64,000 nt of DNA from Fulvimarina uroteuthidis. Lineage in GTDB: Bacteria; Pseudomonadota; Alphaproteobacteria; Rhizobiales; Rhizobiaceae. The notes beneath the pieces were generated by a model. The model searched no databases, had not been told where the DNA came from, and worked only from the letters and a program-made list of their open reading frames with translations. The first letter of the stretch is position 1. Every line of letters begins with the position of its first letter. A program made the translations under genes and the position numbers. The stretch is from NCBI RefSeq assembly GCF_034321785.1, contig NZ_JAXLPB010000001.1:496001-560000 (forward strand), written 5' to 3'. Shown here one piece after another: positions 60,230 through 64,000 of this stretch.

Positions 60230-61228
60230 TCATGGCGAGACGCCGAGGTCGCGCAGCACGAGCGTGCGCAGTTCCTCCGTCACGTCCGGCCGTGCCCCGA
60301 ACCAGCGTTCGAAGCCCGGCACGGCCTGATGAAGGAGCATGCCCAGCCCGTCGCAATGCCGCAGCCCGGCCTTCTCGGCGCCGAGAAGCGTCGGCGTCAT
60401 CAGAGGCGAGTAGACGATGTCCGTCACCATCGCGTCCGGCTTCATCATGGATAGATCGGGCAGCTTGACGGGAAACCAGTCGGGCACCTCCGGGTCCTTT
60501 TCGGGAACCGGGGCCGTGTTGACCAGAAGATCGGCGATCGCCAACAGATCGTCGCGCTCGTCCTCGCCGTGGGCCGAAAGCTTCGGTCCGAAATCGCGGA
60601 CGAGATTTTCCGCGCGCGAAACGGTGCGGTTGACGACGAAGACATGGCCCACCCCGCGCTCGAGAAGCGCGTGTATGACCGCGCGGGCCGCGCCCCCCGC
60701 GCCGATGACGACGGCATTCCCGGCCTTGTCCCAGCCTTCGAGCCGTTCGTCGAGATTGGCGGCGAAGCCGTAGGCGTCCGTGTTGCCGCCGACCATGACG
60801 CCGTCCTCGAACCAGATCGTGTTGACGGCGCCGATCGCCTCGGCCGCGCCATCGCGCCGTTCGACCCCCCGGAAGGCGGCCTCCTTGTGCGGGATCGTGA
60901 CATTGCCGCCGGCGAAACCGCCGTCACGCAGGGCATCCAGAAACGCCGCGAACTCCTCCGGCGGAATGCCTTGCCGGATGTAGGCGCCGTCGATCCCAAG
61001 CGTCTTCAGCCAGTGGCCGTGGACGAGCGGGGAGCGCGAATGCCAGACCGGCCAGCCGGTGATGAAGGCCTTGGGACCTTCGACCTTCGGCTTGTTCAGA
61101 TTGGGGTCGAACACCGAATTGTCGCCGCGCACGCGGGCCTCGCCGCTCACATAGGGCTTCGGCGTCCATTCGGCGTCACGCTCGGAAATCGTCTTGCCGC
61201 CCGATCCCGCCTTCGTTTCGTCAACCAT
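60230..61228 (-). CDS. aroE: Shikimate dehydrogenase with an N-terminal extension
   Basis: This 332-residue NADP-dependent enzyme of aromatic amino acid synthesis has the shikimate-binding WPVWHSRSPLVHGHWL, catalytic Lys in VTIPHKEAAF, catalytic Asp in GGNTDAYGFA and NADP loop VIGAGGAARAVIHALL. Before the normal start (near KAFITGWPV) there are about 52 extra residues, including TISERDAEWTPKPYVSGEAR, with normal GC-rich codon use and no internal ATG, so the extension is probably translated. ATG 61228 has GGGGTGA upstream and overlaps the maf end by 8 bases; a GTG at 61237 is also in frame. Confidence 0.92.
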   Translation of the reverse strand: MVDETKAGSGGKTISERDAEWTPKPYVSGEARVRGDNSVFDPNLNKPKVEGPKAFITGWPVWHSRSPLVHGHWLKTLGIDGAYIRQGIPPEEFAAFLDALRDGGFAGGNVTIPHKEAAFRGVERRDGAAEAIGAVNTIWFEDGVMVGGNTDAYGFAANLDERLEGWDKAGNAVVIGAGGAARAVIHALLERGVGHVFVVNRTVSRAENLVRDFGPKLSAHGEDERDDLLAIADLLVNTAPVPEKDPEVPDWFPVKLPDLSMMKPDAMVTDIVYSPLMTPTLLGAEKAGLRHCDGLGMLLHQAVPGFERWFGARPDVTEELRTLVLRDLGVSP

Positions 61229-61820
61229 CGATTTCACCCCGGGCTCGCAGTTCCTTCAGAAGCGGCAGCAACGGCAGGCCGATGATGGTGAAATAGTCCC
61301 CGTCGATCGCCTCCATCAGCTGGATGCCCTCCCGCTCGATCTGGTAGCCGCCGACGCTCGTCAGGGCCTTCTGGCCGGCATGGGCGAGATAGCGGCCGAT
61401 GAAGCCGGGATCGAGCTTGCGCATGGTCAGCGCGGCGATCGATGTATGGCGCCAGATGACCGCGCCGTCGAGAACCAGAACGACCGCGCTGTTGAGATGG
61501 TGGGTCTGGCCGGACAGGCTCAGAAGCGCACGGCGCGCCTCTTCCATGTTGGCCGGCTTGTGAAACACCTGGTCGCCCAGCGACAGGGTCTGGTCCGCGC
61601 CGATGACGAGGTGGCCGGGATGGCGTTCCGACACGTCCACCGCCTTTGCTTCGGCGAGAATCTGCGCGATCTCGTCGGGGGAAACGCCGCTGCCCTTCAG
61701 CGGCGCCTCGACATCGCGCTCGTCGATGTCGGAGGCTTCGGCGGTAAAGTCGACTCCCGCATTCTTCAAAAGTTCGCGGCGATGGACGCTCGACGATGCG
61801 AGCACGATGCCTTTCGACAT
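61221..61820 (-). CDS. maf: Maf-like nucleotide pyrophosphatase
   Basis: This 199-residue Maf/HAM1-superfamily enzyme hydrolyses non-canonical or methylated nucleoside triphosphates. GIVLASSSVHRRELLKNAGV is the family's N-terminal signature. The catalytic Asp and Gln are in LVIGADQTLSLG, and YQIEREGIQLMEAIDGDYFTI is the C-terminal motif. The ATG at 61820 fits the family start. It is first of the maf-aroE-coaE run and overlaps aroE by 8 bases. It is divergent from the hydantoinase gene. Confidence 0.94.
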   Translation of the reverse strand: MSKGIVLASSSVHRRELLKNAGVDFTAEASDIDERDVEAPLKGSGVSPDEIAQILAEAKAVDVSERHPGHLVIGADQTLSLGDQVFHKPANMEEARRALLSLSGQTHHLNSAVVLVLDGAVIWRHTSIAALTMRKLDPGFIGRYLAHAGQKALTSVGGYQIEREGIQLMEAIDGDYFTIIGLPLLPLLKELRARGEIDG

Positions 61821-62132
61821 GGGATGGTTTCCTTCCCCAAAATCTTTGCCGGTCGTTTCGCGGTGCCGACCGGTCGTTCTCAAGCGGTTCGGCCGATCCC
61901 TGCGAACCGGCGGGCGTCGAAGTCCCCTCGATCGCGGCACGGACCCGCAGACGCCGGCCGGCCGGTTCGATCGGGCGGCGCCCGTTCCTCGTTTCGCTTG
62001 TCCCGATTTTCTGAAGAAGGCGCAAGGGGCGGCTTCACCCTTGCATTCCCTTCTGATTTCCTGCGCCATGTTCGATAGACGGGATCATGACACGCGGCGC
62101 GGTGCGCCGTTGGCGACGAAGGAATGGCAGGA

Positions 62133-64000
62133 ATGGCGGACGGGTCTGGGGCAAACGGGGTCTACGATTTCTGGATCGATCGCGGCGGCACGTTCACCGA
62201 CGTCATCGCGAAAGCGCCGGACGGCACGCTGAGCCCGCTCAAGCTCCTGTCGGAGAACCCGGACGCCTACGACGATGCGGCGCTGGAAGGCATCCGGCGC
62301 GCCCTCGGGCTTGCGGCGAGCGACGCGATCCCGCCCGGACGCGTCGGCACGGTGCGGATGGGAACGACGGTCGCCACCAACGCACTGCTGGAGCGCAAGG
62401 GCGACCGCACGCTTCTTCTCATCACGCGCGGCTTTCGCGATGCGCTGAAGATCGCCTATCAGGCCCGGCCCGACATCTTCGCCAAGGAGATCCTCTTGCC
62501 CGAGCAGCTCTACGAGCGGGTGGCGGAGATCCCGGAGCGGGTGCTGGCCGACGGGACCGTCGAGACCGGCTTCGACGAGGCCGCGGCGCGCGAAGCGCTC
62601 GGTGCGGCGAAGGCCGACGGCATCGACGCGGTGGCGATCTGCTTCATGCACTCCTGGCGCTACCCCGCGCACGAGAAACGGGCCAGGGCGCTGGCCGAGG
62701 AAGCGGGATTCAGCCAAGTCTCCACCGGCCACGAGGTCTCGCCGCTGGTCAAGCTCGTCGGCCGCGGCGATACGGCGGTCGTCGACGCCTATCTCACGCC
62801 GATCCTGCGCCGCTACGTCGACAAGGTCGCCTCGGCGCTCGGCGCCCAGACCGGGGACGACACGGCGCCCTCGCTCCAGTTCATGATGTCGTCGGGCGGG
62901 CTGACGGCGGCCGAAATGTTCGACGGCAAGGATGCGATTCTGTCCGGCCCGGCCGGCGGCGTCGTCGGCATGGCGGAGACCGGAAAGGCGGCCGGCTTCG
63001 AGAAGATCATCGGCTTCGACATGGGCGGCACGTCCACCGACGTCACCCACTATGCCGGAAGCTTCGAGCGGGCACTGGATTCGGAAGTTGCGGGCGTGCG
63101 CATCCGCGCGCCGATGATGCGCATTCACACGGTTGCGGCGGGGGGCGGCTCGATCCTTGCCCTCGATCAGGGACGCTTTCAGGTGGGGCCCGCCTCCGCG
63201 GGCGCAAATCCCGGCCCCGCCGCCTACGGCAAGGGCGGCCCGCTCACCGTGACGGACGCCAACGTCATGCTGGGCAAGCTGCAGCCCCATCTCTTTCCCG
63301 CCGTCTTCGGCCGGAACCAGGACCAGCCCCTCGACGCGGGCGCGGTTCGGGAGAAGTTCGAGGCGTTGCGTCGCCAGATCGGCGGCCAGCGCAGCCTCGA
63401 GGAGATCGCCGAAGGCTTCCTCACCATCGCCGTCGAGAACATGGCGAACGCGGTGAAGAAGATCTCCGTCCAGCGTGGCTACGACGTCTCGACCTACCTC
63501 CTGAATTCGTTCGGCGGTGCCGGCGGCCAGCATGCCTGCCTCGTCGCCGACGCGCTGGCGATGGAAACGGTTCTGATCCATCCGATGTCCGGGCTCCTGT
63601 CCGCCTACGGCATCGGGCTCTCCTCGCTCTTCGCCAGCCGCTCGCAGGCGCTGGTGGCAGAGCTCGGCGTGCCCGCCCGCGGCCAGATCGACGCGCTCGA
63701 ACAGCGCCTCACCGAAGCAGCGACGGCGGAGCTGACGAGCCAGGGCCTCGGCACCGATCGCATTGCCGTCCGGACGATCCTGCAGCTTCGCTACGACGGC
63801 ACGGACACGACGCTTCCCGTGGTCTGGACGAAGGACTTCGATGCGGCGCGCCAGGCGTTCGAGGCCGCCCACCGCGCCCAGTTCGGCTTTGTCTATGACG
63901 GGCGTGCGATCACGGTGGAGACGGTTTCGCTGGAAGCCTCCGAACTGCGCGATGCCGAGGAGACGCGCCCCCGCGAGGCCGCATCCGGCAACGCTGCGCG
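62133..64000 (+). CDS. Hydantoinase/5-oxoprolinase family protein (partial, 3' end missing)
   Basis: The frame stays open from ATG 62133 to the window edge, giving the first 622 or so residues of an ATP-dependent hydantoinase A/oxoprolinase-type protein. The N-terminal FWIDRGGTFTDVIAKAPDG is the ATPase phosphate-1 motif. RMGTTVATNALLERKGDRT, MMSSGGLTAAEMFDGKDAIL, LSGPAGGVVGMAETG, IIGFDMGGTSTDVTHYAG and NSFGGAGGQHACLVAD are canonical. The length and lack of a stop suggest either HyuA alone or the fused 5-oxoprolinase (about 1200 residues). AAGGA lies 7 bases before the chosen ATG. Confidence 0.93.
   Translation, partial: MADGSGANGVYDFWIDRGGTFTDVIAKAPDGTLSPLKLLSENPDAYDDAALEGIRRALGLAASDAIPPGRVGTVRMGTTVATNALLERKGDRTLLLITRGFRDALKIAYQARPDIFAKEILLPEQLYERVAEIPERVLADGTVETGFDEAAAREALGAAKADGIDAVAICFMHSWRYPAHEKRARALAEEAGFSQVSTGHEVSPLVKLVGRGDTAVVDAYLTPILRRYVDKVASALGAQTGDDTAPSLQFMMSSGGLTAAEMFDGKDAILSGPAGGVVGMAETGKAAGFEKIIGFDMGGTSTDVTHYAGSFERALDSEVAGVRIRAPMMRIHTVAAGGGSILALDQGRFQVGPASAGANPGPAAYGKGGPLTVTDANVMLGKLQPHLFPAVFGRNQDQPLDAGAVREKFEALRRQIGGQRSLEEIAEGFLTIAVENMANAVKKISVQRGYDVSTYLLNSFGGAGGQHACLVADALAMETVLIHPMSGLLSAYGIGLSSLFASRSQALVAELGVPARGQIDALEQRLTEAATAELTSQGLGTDRIAVRTILQLRYDGTDTTLPVVWTKDFDAARQAFEAAHRAQFGFVYDGRAITVETVSLEASELRDAEETRPREAASGNAA

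Noticed and set aside
62087..63898. A 603-codon Arg-rich plus-strand frame over the hydantoinase gene
   Set aside because: The correct frame, open from 62133 to the window end, carries all oxoprolinase/hydantoinase motifs. The Arg-rich frame is a shift of it.

Overview
This is a GC-rich alphaproteobacterial chromosome segment, most probably from the order Hyphomicrobiales (Rhizobiales). The evidence is gene content: the neighbours coaE-aroE-maf, suhB-efp near a MotA/OmpA-like pair, a candidate 6S RNA upstream of fau, UPF0314 and DUF2336 proteins, and a carotenoid ketolase/hydroxylase/glucosyltransferase set that recalls pigmented marine or plant-surface genera. The genus cannot be fixed from sequence alone. 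About 65 genes can be supported. No rRNA, tRNA, CRISPR array, insertion sequence or prophage is visible.

Layout. 1-4964: end of a membrane-anchored hydrolase-like gene, a GNAT acetyltransferase, guaA, a lipoprotein and a phytase-like secreted protein. 5010-7446: an overlapping operon of RNA m5C methyltransferase, tspO and MTA/SAH-nucleosidase-like genes. 7577-14405: a sulfur-oxidation locus, soxXYZAB followed by a periplasmic DsrE-like protein and a YeeE/YedE thiosulfate or sulfur permease, with soxS divergent. 14559-21578: transaldolase, a Crp-type regulator, YmdB phosphoesterase, GST, CAP-domain lipoprotein, fau with a candidate 6S RNA, and hslV. 21669-25227: carotenoid tailoring genes crtW, crtX and crtZ without the core crtE/B/I/Y genes. 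25265-31022: an AaeAB-like efflux set, rpmE and a multidrug/lipid ABC exporter. 31257-33655: a small secreted protein, a cytochrome c and a PQQ-type dehydrogenase.

33923-43864 holds a MotA/OmpA-like proton-channel pair, suhB, efp, a Sel1-repeat protein overlapping a thiE-like gene, a beta-repeat exported protein, two flavoenzymes and a DUF2336 protein. 43901-44543 is a decayed hicAB toxin-antitoxin locus. 44590-57930 is a purine-ring catabolism region: xdhAB and uraH on the minus strand, then a fused allantoinase/OHCU decarboxylase, allantoicase and ureidoglycolate lyase on the plus strand, then a LivGFHM-type ABC transporter and an iron alcohol dehydrogenase. 57988-64000: galU, a tiny 25-codon gene with exceptional expression signals, coaE-aroE-maf, and the start of a hydantoinase/oxoprolinase gene that runs off the window.

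How the parts work together. The sox genes plus YeeE and DsrE form a periplasmic thiosulfate-oxidation unit that sends electrons to cytochrome c, and no soxCD is present here. XdhAB, UraH, PuuE-UraD, Alc and AllA together take hypoxanthine or xanthine through urate products to glyoxylate and urea, but the urate oxidase step is not encoded in the window. CrtW and CrtZ would make astaxanthin-type xanthophylls and CrtX would glycosylate them. The most unusual items are the tiny gene at 59352-59429, whose ribosome binding site is complementary to 17 bases of the 16S rRNA tail, and the doubly inactivated hicAB remnant.
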